Source of the DNA: Alphaproteobacteria bacterium
Lineage (GTDB): Bacteria > Pseudomonadota > Alphaproteobacteria > ATCC43930 > CGMCC-115725
Direction of reading: 5' to 3'
NCBI GenBank assembly: GCA_019237175.1
Contig: JAFAHP010000068.1
Span: 1-5,246, forward strand
DNA: 5,246 nucleotides
A program made the translations under genes and the position numbers. Positions 1 to 4,252 of the stretch are shown here, piece after piece. Numbering within the stretch: the first letter of the stretch is position 1; the number at the start of each line of letters is the position of its first letter. Below the pieces are notes generated by a model. That model worked only from the letters and a program-made list of their open reading frames with translations, did not search any database and was not told the DNA's origin.

Positions 1-276
1 GAGAATGCCGGCACCGAAGGGTCCGTCGTCGTCGGCAAATTGCTCGACTCGAACGACCTCAACCGCGGCTTCGATGCGCAGACCGGCGAATATGTTGACA
101 TGGTGAAGGCCGGCATCATCGATCCGACCAAGGTGGTACGGCTGGCCTTGCAGAACGCCGCATCGGTGGCGGGCCTGTTGGTCACGACCGAGGCAATGGT
201 CGCCGAAAAGCCGAAAAAGGAGACCCCGCCCGTAATGCCGCATGGCGGTGGAATGGACGGAATGGACGACTTCTAG
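1..276 (+). CDS. groEL: Chaperonin GroEL (Hsp60), C-terminal 91 residues, 5' end outside window
   Basis: The reading frame is open from base 1 to a TAG at 274-276 and gives the end of a group I chaperonin. GroEL forms a cytosolic double-ring ATPase that folds proteins with its GroES cap. The visible part is the end of the equatorial domain: the GEYVDMVKAGIIDPTK stretch, the VVRLALQNAASVAGLLVTTEAMVAE helix that is nearly invariant in the family, and a disordered tail ending GGGMDGMDDF. The tail is a variant of the usual Gly-Gly-Met repeat, with extra Asp residues. The ATP-binding and apical domains lie to the left of the window. No groES is visible, since it would normally sit upstream. Rhizobia often carry several groEL copies and this fragment cannot say which one this is. 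An intrinsic terminator 21 bp after the stop closes the transcript. Family identification is secure. Confidence 0.97.
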   Translation, partial: ENAGTEGSVVVGKLLDSNDLNRGFDAQTGEYVDMVKAGIIDPTKVVRLALQNAASVAGLLVTTEAMVAEKPKKETPPVMPHGGGMDGMDDF

Positions 277-297
277 TCTATCGCAGCAAACGGGCGA

Positions 298-334
298 GGC
301 CGGCATCCCTCGCGGGATGCCGGCCTTTTTCTTT
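298..334 (+). terminator. Rho-independent terminator of groEL
   Basis: A perfect 12-bp GC-rich inverted repeat (298-309 with 314-325) closes a TCGC tetraloop and is followed directly by TTTTTCTTT on the plus strand. It starts 21 bp after the groEL stop codon. Stem length, small loop and T-run are all as expected for a strong intrinsic terminator. Confidence 0.95.
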
Positions 335-598
335 AGGAATGTCAGCGCCGGGACGTATCATGCACGACAAGATAGGCGGCGAAGTGCGCCCAATGGCAAT
401 CCGTATCGACCGTGGTGAGCTATCCCGCCGAACGCCTGCTTTTGGATGGGCGCTACTATTACAGCGGCGAGATACGGCGGCTAAGGCTTCGTGACCTTCT
501 TCATTCGTGACCTTCTTCAATAGACCGGCGGTGGTTACTGGGACCTCGACCGAAGGGTTCACGATCACTACGGATGAGCGCCGCTGCAAAATTCCAAG
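335..598. other. Gene-free stretch, no recognisable product
   Basis: I find no convincing gene in these 264 bp. The longest open stretches are short and none resembles a family I know. One plus-strand frame starts at ATG 339 and gives about 50 residues before a TGA. Another plus frame gives a tyrosine-rich piece (DGRYYYSGEIRR) that stops just after the tandem repeat at 488-519. A third ends with VVTGTSTEGFTITTDERR before a TAG at 598-600. These pieces sit in different frames around the 16-bp duplication, so a decayed small gene is possible but unproven. The 103-codon minus-strand frame across 278-589 runs through the groEL terminator hairpin and is probably fortuitous. Confidence 0.5.
488..519. 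repeat. Perfect 16-bp tandem duplication
   Basis: The 16-mer TTCGTGACCTTCTTCA occurs at 488-503 and again immediately at 504-519 with no mismatch. Sixteen is not a multiple of three, so in any coding frame the duplication would shift the downstream reading frame. It lies in the gene-free stretch after groEL. Confidence 0.95.
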
Positions 599-774
599 CT
601 AGAAGAACGCGAGTGACTCGACTCCGCCACCCGCCGAGATGGTCCGGTGCACGATGCCTTCCTCTAAATCCAAGACCGAGATTGTTCCGTCGCCGTGATT
701 GGCGACGAGCGCCGTCCGACCGTCAGGATGGAAGGCCATATCCATGGGGCCTCTCCCCTACGTTGTAGACGACG
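599..774 (-). pseudogene. Remnant of a YVTN-type beta-propeller repeat protein (last blade, frameshifted)
   Basis: On the minus strand, 745 down to a TAG at 601-599 encodes 48 residues starting MDMAFHPDGRTALVANHG and ending GGGVESLAFF. This matches the last ~42-residue repeat of YVTN/cytochrome-D1-like beta-propellers: the PDG turn, a VAN-H version of the YVTN strand, GTISVLDL, then a GGG-ESLAFF end. Upstream, in the neighbouring frame, the minus strand reads VVYNVGERPHG, which is the expected lead-in to the blade. One extra base around 740-742 would explain the split. Proteins of this family are usually secreted or periplasmic with 6-8 blades. Only one blade survives here and no signal peptide or start is present, so I call it a pseudogene. 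The fragment's repeat type is clear, but the parent protein's role is unknown. Confidence 0.75.
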
Positions 775-829
775 CGATTGACGCAGCGATCGGCCCTCAT
801 CGCGGATCGGACCGCAGTTGCGAAGGCCG

Positions 830-1267
830 TCACAGGTTGTTGTTTGCTGATGGTGAGGCGGACTCGGCGATCCAACCCACATAGGTGAGATAAAGCCCGA
901 TCGCGACGAGCACGCCGAAGATCAGCCGCACAAGAACGATGGAGTCCATAGCCGTAGCAGCGCGTTCGTACAGTTTGGGAGCCGCCTGGAGCACCAAGCC
1001 CCGCAGCGCCAGGATCCAACCAAACAGCGAGATCATGACAGCCGCCACGCTCGACCGGTGCTGGTGAAAAGCGATGATCAGCAGTCCGGCGAACGGTAGC
1101 AGAGCGCCTGCGCACCACACGAACAGGTCGCTTTTGAAGAAGTCGGATGCGAGCGCGCCCATCCCCGACGCGCGCACGACGATGATGCTGGGGACGATAA
1201 CCAGCCAAGGTCCTATCACGCGTGCGAAGCCGCGAGTCCGGGCTTGTGATTCTCCGGTAGCGGGCAC
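830..1267 (-). CDS. Small four-helix integral membrane protein of unknown function
   Basis: This 145-residue protein has four clear hydrophobic segments at about residues 17-33, 48-68, 73-93 and 109-133. The N-terminus is short and basic (RTRGFARVIGP) and the C-terminus is polar and Asn-rich. The segment pattern and motifs such as IGPWLVIVPSIIVVRA, SLFGWILALRGLVL and LIFGVLVAIGLYLTYVGWI resemble an uncharacterised inner-membrane family that I associate with rhizobia and relatives. No catalytic or binding motif is visible. The proposed start is GTG at 1267-1265, with a GAGGGAG Shine-Dalgarno-like sequence 10 nt upstream (1278-1284). A later in-frame ATG (Met36) would remove the first helix and is unlikely. 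It lies 103 bp downstream of the ArsR-SRPBCC operon on the same strand, so it may have its own promoter. The hydrophobic pattern supports a real gene; the function is open. Confidence 0.8.
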   Translation of the reverse strand: MPATGESQARTRGFARVIGPWLVIVPSIIVVRASGMGALASDFFKSDLFVWCAGALLPFAGLLIIAFHQHRSSVAAVMISLFGWILALRGLVLQAAPKLYERAATAMDSIVLVRLIFGVLVAIGLYLTYVGWIAESASPSANNNL

Positions 1268-1299
1268 GAAACTGCCACTCCCTCGGTATCCTCCGCTAC

Positions 1300-1319
1300 C
1301 ATCGCCCTACTAGGCGATG
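1300..1319. repeat. 7-bp perfect inverted repeat between the SRPBCC and membrane protein genes
   Basis: CATCGCC (1300-1306) and GGCGATG (1313-1319) are separated by the six bases CTACTA. The hairpin sits between two same-strand genes and 33 bp upstream of the membrane-protein GTG. No T-run follows it on the minus strand, so it is not a standard terminator. An operator, or a hairpin in the leader of the membrane-protein mRNA, is possible. Confidence 0.4.
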
Positions 1320-1370
1320 TTTCTGGCTTTCAACGCCGGGCCGCCCAGCTTTGACTTGTTGCGAAGAGCT

Positions 1371-1781
1371 TCAGTCTATCCGCGCCACTAGCTGCTCAAG
1401 CGCAGTGACGAACCGCTGCCACCCGCCCTTGGCGCCCTCGTAGTACTGCGGCTGATTCGGCCGGAAGCCCGATTGCTCCATGCGCAGGTGGGTTCCTGCG
1501 CTCGTGGGGGTGAGAGTCCAGGTCACCACAGTCTTCAAATCGTAGGCACCCCACGTGTAAGACAGCGTTTTGTTCGGCTCGACTGCCAGCACCTGACAGT
1601 CAACAACGCCCCAGTCTGCGCGAAGATCGAAACGGTGGCCCACGACAGGCTTGAAGTCGTTCTTCATGAGCCACTCCTCGATCAGGTGTGGCTGCGTGAG
1701 CGCGCGCCAGATCTTTTCCGGCGGATAAGGGATCTCACGTTCGACAACGACAGAGAGCGTTTCGGTCGACGTTTCGTTCAT
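1371..1781 (-). CDS. SRPBCC (START/Bet v1-like) AHSA1-type protein
   Basis: The product is 136 residues, the usual size for a single-domain SRPBCC protein of the Activator of Hsp90 ATPase homologue 1-like type. Recognisable landmarks are the first strand and helix (VVVEREIPYPPEKIWRALTQPHLIEEWL, about residues 11-38), GHRFDLRADWG, the LSYTWG strand, TVVTWTLTPTSAGTHLRMEQSGF (about 84-106) and the long closing helix GGWQRFVTALEQLVARID. The fold makes a hydrophobic ligand cavity in a cytosolic protein; the ligand of this one is unknown. The start is ATG 1781-1779, which shares the ATGA overlap with the arsR stop and has AAGGA 7 nt upstream (1789-1793). ArsR-SRPBCC pairs are very common in proteobacteria and actinobacteria, and co-transcription is inferred here from the overlap. 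An in-frame extension to 2144 exists but merely runs through arsR in another frame. Confidence 0.93.
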   Translation of the reverse strand: MNETSTETLSVVVEREIPYPPEKIWRALTQPHLIEEWLMKNDFKPVVGHRFDLRADWGVVDCQVLAVEPNKTLSYTWGAYDLKTVVTWTLTPTSAGTHLRMEQSGFRPNQPQYYEGAKGGWQRFVTALEQLVARID

Positions 1782-2101
1782 TGGTCCATCCTTTTCAGTA
1801 GGTCTTCGAGGTCGTCGAACCGGCCCTGCCAGAAGCCGGCCATTTGGCTTGTCCAGTCGATCAGCGGGGCCAAGGCGCCGAGCTGCGCGCAATAGTGCGT
1901 CTGGCGACCTTCGTGGGGGTTGCGCACCAGCCCGGCCTGCTTCAGGACCCCAAGATGCTTTGAGACGGCCGGTTGCGAGACCCCGGCCCGAGCCGTCAGG
2001 GCCCCGACCGTCTGCTCTCCTTCGCGGCACAGTCGTTCGAAGAGAGCCCGCCGCGTCGGATCGGCGAGCGTTCTGAAGAGCACATCGTGAGCGTTCGGCA
2101 T
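1778..2101 (-). CDS. ArsR/SmtB-family winged-helix transcriptional repressor
   Basis: This 107-residue protein has the typical ArsR layout. It begins with HDVLFRTLADPTRRALFERLCREGEQTV. The helix-turn-helix is TVGALTARAGVSQPAVSKHLGVLKQAGLV (about residues 31-59), followed by the wing VRNPHEGRQTHYCA, and it ends in a helical tail. The metal-binding ELCVCDL-type motif of true arsenic/cadmium sensors is absent, and the only cysteines are isolated (about 25 and 71). It is therefore more likely a member of the non-metal subgroup that is paired with SRPBCC proteins. The start is ATG 2101-2099, and no strong Shine-Dalgarno is visible. The stop overlaps the start of the SRPBCC gene by ATGA, which implies translational coupling. 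Dyads immediately upstream suggest that it represses its own operon. What it senses is not evident. Confidence 0.95.
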   Translation of the reverse strand: MPNAHDVLFRTLADPTRRALFERLCREGEQTVGALTARAGVSQPAVSKHLGVLKQAGLVRNPHEGRQTHYCAQLGALAPLIDWTSQMAGFWQGRFDDLEDLLKRMDQ

Positions 2102-2110
2102 CTGGGATCG

Positions 2111-2152
2111 ATAACCTACTGGCTATTGATTGACGCATAACCACTGAGATAT
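2111..2152. promoter_or_regulatory. Putative ArsR operator: two ATAACC-type half-site regions
   Basis: An imperfect dyad, ATAACC-TACT-GGCTAT, occupies 2111-2126 (five of six bases pair). A second ATAACC begins 26 bp further on at 2137. The distance from the first to the arsR start is about 10 bp. The arrangement is typical of an ArsR-family autoregulatory operator, and ATAACC/GGTTAT half-sites are what I would expect upstream of ArsR-SRPBCC operons. The assignment comes from position and symmetry only. Confidence 0.4.
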
Positions 2153-2163
2153 GTGTGGGTCAA
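2135..2163 (-). promoter_or_regulatory. Candidate promoter of the arsR-SRPBCC operon
   Basis: Reading on the minus strand, TTGACC (2163-2158) is followed after 17 bp by TTATGC (2140-2135), 33 bp before the arsR ATG. The -35 fits the alphaproteobacterial TTGAC consensus well and the -10 is weak. The second ATAACC half-site overlaps the -10, so a repressor bound there would block the polymerase. Confidence 0.35.
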
Positions 2164-2170
2164 GCGGAAA

Positions 2171-2319
2171 CGTGGAATCATGTCGCTGTTTCTGCCCGAG
2201 GCCGGCGTCGGCACCACGGCCGCGGTGGCGCGGTGGGCCGGCATCCTGAACGGCTCGACCTCGTGCGTCGCGGCCTTCGTGCCGCCGCTCTGGGGGCGGC
2301 TGGGGCCGCGCCGCAGGCC
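2171..2319 (+). pseudogene. Fragment of an MFS transporter (TM1-TM2 region to motif A)
   Basis: One plus-strand frame, starting with the codon at 2171, reads IMSLFLPEAGVGTTAAVARWAGILNGSTSCVAAFVPPLWGRLGPRR. This matches the stretch of Major Facilitator Superfamily drug-type transporters that runs from the end of helix 1 (FLPE-GV), through the periplasmic loop and helix 2 (WAGILNGSTSCVAAFVPPLWG), to the start of the cytoplasmic motif A (GRL-DR-GRR). After GRL the resemblance stops, and the frame ends at a TGA at 2348-2350. The residues before it lack a first transmembrane helix. About 50 codons of a protein that normally has some 400 remain, so this is a relic. It diverges from arsR, a common arrangement for regulator and transporter, but it is also broken on that side. 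Confidence 0.6.
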
Positions 2320-2412
2320 TTTACCGAGCCGCAGCCGATCGCGGCGTTGAAGCAGCGGCTGGAAGAAACCGAACAGCTCTGGGTCGAGCAGGAGCATATC
2401 GAGCTGAATTGA
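2302..2412 (+). pseudogene. Unidentified C-terminal reading-frame tail upstream of the second SRPBCC gene
   Basis: In a plus-strand frame different from the MFS slice, this stretch encodes GAAPQAFTEPQPIAALKQRLEETEQLWVEQEHIELN and stops with TGA at 2410-2412. The part from QPIAALKQRLEETEQLW onward has heptad-like spacing and looks like the charged helical end of a real protein, but I do not recognise the family. The frame is open further upstream to 2155 only through Arg-rich, low-complexity sequence that is out of phase with the MFS fragment, so I take only the end to be genuine. Its TGA overlaps a TTG at 2409-2411, the kind of overlap seen between coupled genes. Confidence 0.35.
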
Positions 2413-2875
2413 CTCGCGCATTCCGGTCTCGCTGCGGGTCGCAGTTCCGCCGGCGCGCGCGTTCGACGTCTTCGTCCACGACATCGCCGCATGGTGGCGT
2501 CCGAACGGGTTGTTCCGCTTCACGCCGCGCAGCCCCGGCCGGCTCGCCTTCGAACCGCGGCTGGGCGGTCGCTTTACAGAGACGCTGGCCGACGGCAAGG
2601 TCTTCGAGATCGGACGGATCACCGCCTGGGAGCCGGGGGCGCGGCTTGCTTTCACTTGCCGGCAGGTGGGCATCGCGCCCGATCAGGCCACCCAAGTCGA
2701 CGTGCACTTCGAGCCGATCGATGCCGAAACGCGCAGGACTGTTGAGCATCGCGGCTGGGATCGGGCGCCGCAACAGCACGCCGCCCGCCACGGCTTTCGC
2801 GACGCGGTGTTCCTGCAGCGACGCGGCGAATGGTGGCAGGTACTGTTGCGCTCGTTTCGCGCCGGCGTCGGCTGA
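2408..2875 (+). CDS. Second SRPBCC/AHSA1-type protein, 5' end damaged or with non-canonical start
   Basis: From a TGA at 2405-2407 the frame is open to a TGA at 2873-2875 and encodes about 155 residues. The fold is recognisable throughout: VSLRVAVPPARAFDVFVHDIAAWWRPNGLFRF at the N-terminus, GGRFTETLADGKVFEIGRITAWEPGARLAFTCR, TQVDVHFEPIDAETRRTVEHRGWD, and the closing helix HAARHGFRDAVFLQRRGEWWQVLLRSF. However, no ATG, GTG or TTG lies in frame before TTG 2510, and that start would delete the first strand and helix. A TTG at 2409 overlaps the preceding stop as in coupled genes but is out of frame; a 2-base insertion in the CGCGC run at 2415-2419 would explain this. So it is either a recent pseudogene or uses ATT 2408 or CTG 2432. 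Its sequence is clearly different from the SRPBCC protein at 1371-1781. No regulator gene is attached to this copy. Confidence 0.65.
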   Translation: MDSRIPVSLRVAVPPARAFDVFVHDIAAWWRPNGLFRFTPRSPGRLAFEPRLGGRFTETLADGKVFEIGRITAWEPGARLAFTCRQVGIAPDQATQVDVHFEPIDAETRRTVEHRGWDRAPQQHAARHGFRDAVFLQRRGEWWQVLLRSFRAGVG

Positions 2876-2952
2876 GGACTGTGCCGTAGGCTCCGGGTCC
2901 CAGCCGGCTCAGAGCCCGACGAGGCGCGCGCTCTCTCCGGCCACAGCCGGCG

Positions 2953-3036
2953 GGCGAGGGCGGCGTCGAGCGTCTGGCCGTAAGTGCTCACGCGGGCATA
3001 GCCGATGAGCCGTTTTTGCGAGTGAGTTTCGGTCAT
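2953..3036 (-). pseudogene. 5' fragment of a serine recombinase (resolvase/invertase family)
   Basis: The minus strand from ATG 3036-3034 encodes MTETHSQKRLIGYARVSTYG followed by QTLDAALA. This is the start of a small serine recombinase: the beta-strand GYARVS carries the catalytic Arg15 and Ser17, and the S-T-x-x-Q-x-L-D-A-Q-like sequence follows. A full protein would have about 180-200 residues with the rest of the catalytic domain and a C-terminal HTH. After residue ~28 the sequence becomes Arg/Ser-rich and unlike the family, although the frame stays open to 2683. That downstream part is antisense to the SRPBCC gene and I regard it as fortuitous. The gene is truncated and cannot recombine DNA. 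Its presence marks a former mobile or invertible element. Confidence 0.75.
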
Positions 3037-3039
3037 ATC

Positions 3040-3092
3040 TTACGGCAAACGTAACCCCTTGATTAGCAAGGGGCAACGGAGACCGCACGGTC
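3040..3092. repeat. Three adjacent short dyads upstream of the recombinase fragment
   Basis: Three perfect inverted repeats lie almost end to end: TTACG-5-CGTAA (3040-3054), CCCCTTG-5-CAAGGGG (3055-3073) and GACCG-2-CGGTC (3081-3092). They begin 3 bp upstream of the recombinase ATG. Resolvase genes are often preceded by operator or res subsites made of dyads, so this may be such a site. The centre-to-centre distances of about 17 and 22 bp are shorter than those of Tn3-type res subsites, so that reading is tentative. The middle dyad could also be an mRNA hairpin. Confidence 0.45.
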
Positions 3093-3120
3093 GATTTCGC
3101 GGAACTGATGTCCTGGAGAA

Positions 3121-3255
3121 TCAAGCCGCTTGCGATCGGCGGGCGTTCGCAATCGCAGCGTTTAGCTCGGCCAGGCGTTCGGCAGAACCGCCATTGTCAT
3201 GGTGTGCCACCTTTGCGCCTTCGATACTGGATTGCTGCTTCGTCGAGCGTTGCAT
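3121..3255 (-). CDS. Doubtful small ORF, 44 residues, unknown
   Basis: ATG 3255-3253 opens a 44-residue frame ending at TGA 3123-3121. It begins MQRSTKQQSSIEGAKVAHHD and ends in a predicted helix, SAERLAELNAAIANARRSQAA. The amino-acid make-up is more protein-like than that of the surrounding shadow frames, which is the only reason for listing it. No Shine-Dalgarno is convincing and I recognise no family. It may equally be the C-terminal end of a lost gene, since the frame is open upstream to 3411, although that upstream part is antisense to the end of the DUF1275 gene. Confidence 0.2.
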   Translation of the reverse strand: MQRSTKQQSSIEGAKVAHHDNGGSAERLAELNAAIANARRSQAA

Positions 3256-3295
3256 GCGCCCGTGATAAGTTGGTTGGGCCTCCGACTCACCGCCG

Positions 3296-3970
3296 TCAAT
3301 CGGGCTGGCGCATCGCTGCTGAGCACGCGACGAGCACGCTCGCCAGGGCGATCGGAAGCCAAACGGCCCGGTCTCCGATCCGGACATAAGCGACGGCGCT
3401 GATCGTCGCACCGATGATCATTCCGACCCAGGGGGCGGCTTGCGCGAGCCAATTCCATCCGGTTGCCCGCCGGGTCAGGAAATTGCCGAGACCTTGGCCG
3501 AAACGGACCAGCACACCCGTGACGAAGGTCAGGCTGACCGGGATGTTGCCGGCGCGGTGCATCGAGGAGTTCAAAACCCCCATCGCGAAGACCATCGGCT
3601 CGGGAGTGGTCGCGAGCAAGGCCGCGATCGTCAGCAATAACGCCACGACGGACAGCACCCCGGTCATGTGCCATTTCCCGGTGCAGCCGGCCAGCACTTC
3701 GCCGGCGGCGGCCCCGAGCACGAACAACGCGATCAGCTCGGCGATCGTAGCGGCCATGGCCGGATCGCCCTGCCCGAGAGCCGCCGCGAGCTGCGTGCTG
3801 TTGCCGCTCATAAACGAGACAAAGAGACCCCTTAGATGCAAGTAGCCGATCGCGTCGACCATGCCGGCAAGACCCGCCAACATGGCCGCCAGCGCCAGCC
3901 CGCGCGCCGCCTCCATGAGGTCGCCGCCGCGTCTCGCCGGGCCGTGGGCGGCCGAGGTCGGTTTGGTCAT
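3296..3970 (-). CDS. YoaK/DUF1275-family integral membrane protein
   Basis: The 224-residue product has about six hydrophobic segments (roughly 24-45, 75-95, 103-121, 124-138, 178-196 and 202-219). It carries the family hallmarks GMVDAIGYLHLRGLFVSFMSGNST (36-59) and the later VSLTFVTGVLVRFGQGLGNFL (145-165). DUF1275 (YoaK) proteins are inner-membrane proteins of about 220-250 residues with no established substrate, so the gene is close to full length. The start chosen is ATG 3970-3968, with AGAGGA 4 nt upstream (3975-3980). Met19 is an alternative that would shorten the hydrophilic N-terminus. It reads in the same direction as the amidohydrolase but is about 280 bp downstream across the TTCCCGGTT repeat cluster, so co-transcription is unlikely. 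Family assignment is firm; function is unknown. Confidence 0.92.
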   Translation of the reverse strand: MTKPTSAAHGPARRGGDLMEAARGLALAAMLAGLAGMVDAIGYLHLRGLFVSFMSGNSTQLAAALGQGDPAMAATIAELIALFVLGAAAGEVLAGCTGKWHMTGVLSVVALLLTIAALLATTPEPMVFAMGVLNSSMHRAGNIPVSLTFVTGVLVRFGQGLGNFLTRRATGWNWLAQAAPWVGMIIGATISAVAYVRIGDRAVWLPIALASVLVACSAAMRQPD

Positions 3971-4073
3971 GATGTCCTCTCGAGTGCCATACCCGCAGCT
4001 TGGTTAAGCGGCGTGGATATCGGCAAGCTATCGCGCCATCCTGCCGCCACGATCAGGGTCGATCCTAGGGGTT

Positions 4074-4106
4074 AGCGTACGGCCCGGAGGCTATTTCGCC
4101 GGCAAG
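4074..4106. repeat. Left copy of an imperfect direct repeat flanking the TTCCCGGTT cluster
   Basis: Within this copy, CGGCCCGGAG (4080-4089) and TTTCGCCGG (4094-4102) are separated by GCTA. The same two blocks occur contiguously at 4321-4339. AGCG precedes both copies at the same distance. The two copies bracket the TTCCCGGTT repeats. Confidence 0.6.
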
Positions 4107-4111
4107 AACGA

Positions 4112-4189
4112 TTCCCGGTTATTTCCCGGTTATGCGTTTGGGTTCCCGGTTCCGCGGCTCTGGGATTCCCGGTTATCGAACCGGGAATC
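4112..4189. repeat. Cluster of TTCCCGGTT repeats with a perfect 11-bp palindrome
   Basis: Direct copies of TTCCCGGTT stand at 4112-4120, 4123-4131, 4143-4151 and 4166-4174. The first two are full 11-bp tandem units (TTCCCGGTTAT). The fourth copy faces an inverted copy, AACCGGGAA (4179-4187), making an 11-bp perfect stem (4164-4174 with 4179-4189) around an ATCG loop. This is intergenic, between two minus-strand genes. The regular motif is clear from the sequence, but its role is not. It could be a dispersed intergenic repeat, a protein-binding array, or an mRNA-processing element. Confidence 0.85.
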
Positions 4190-4210
4190 GTCCCGTAAGT
4201 ATTTGAGCTT

Positions 4211-4252
4211 AAAAAAGATTGGCGATCGATGTTGCGATCGGATCGATTTTTT
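4211..4252 (-). terminator. Possible terminator of the amidohydrolase gene
   Basis: Just past the TAA (4253-4251), the minus strand carries two CGATCG boxes (4240-4235 and 4228-4223) that can pair around a 6-nt loop, then CCAATC and a run of six T (4216-4211). The A-run at 4252-4247 could pair with the T-run to lengthen the stem. The gap between stem and T-run is larger than normal, so this would be a weak or atypical terminator. Confidence 0.4.

Noticed and set aside
278..589. 103-codon minus-strand frame after groEL
   Set aside because: It runs through the groEL terminator hairpin and the tandem repeat, shows no family resemblance, and has shadow-like composition.
723..1208. 161-codon minus-strand frame overlapping the membrane protein gene
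   Set aside because: It is the out-of-frame shadow of the four-helix membrane protein. Only its last ~11 codons (VVYNVGERPHG) are meaningful, as part of the YVTN remnant.
1371..2144. 257-codon extended version of the SRPBCC gene
   Set aside because: The N-terminal 121 residues are Arg-rich sequence read out of frame through arsR. The start at 1781 has a good Shine-Dalgarno and the ATGA overlap.
2116..2791. Minus-strand frames of 104-185 codons across the graveyard
   Set aside because: They are antisense to the recognisable MFS and SRPBCC pieces and have Arg/Ala-rich GC-shadow composition.
2683..2952. Continuation of the recombinase frame to 117 residues
   Set aside because: After residue ~28 it no longer resembles a recombinase and is antisense to the SRPBCC coding sequence.
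3055..3073. Terminator at the CCCCTTG/CAAGGGG hairpin
   Set aside because: No T-run follows the stem on either strand and no complete gene ends next to it.
3414..3845. 143-codon plus-strand frame
   Set aside because: It is antisense to the well-supported DUF1275 gene and has no independent evidence.
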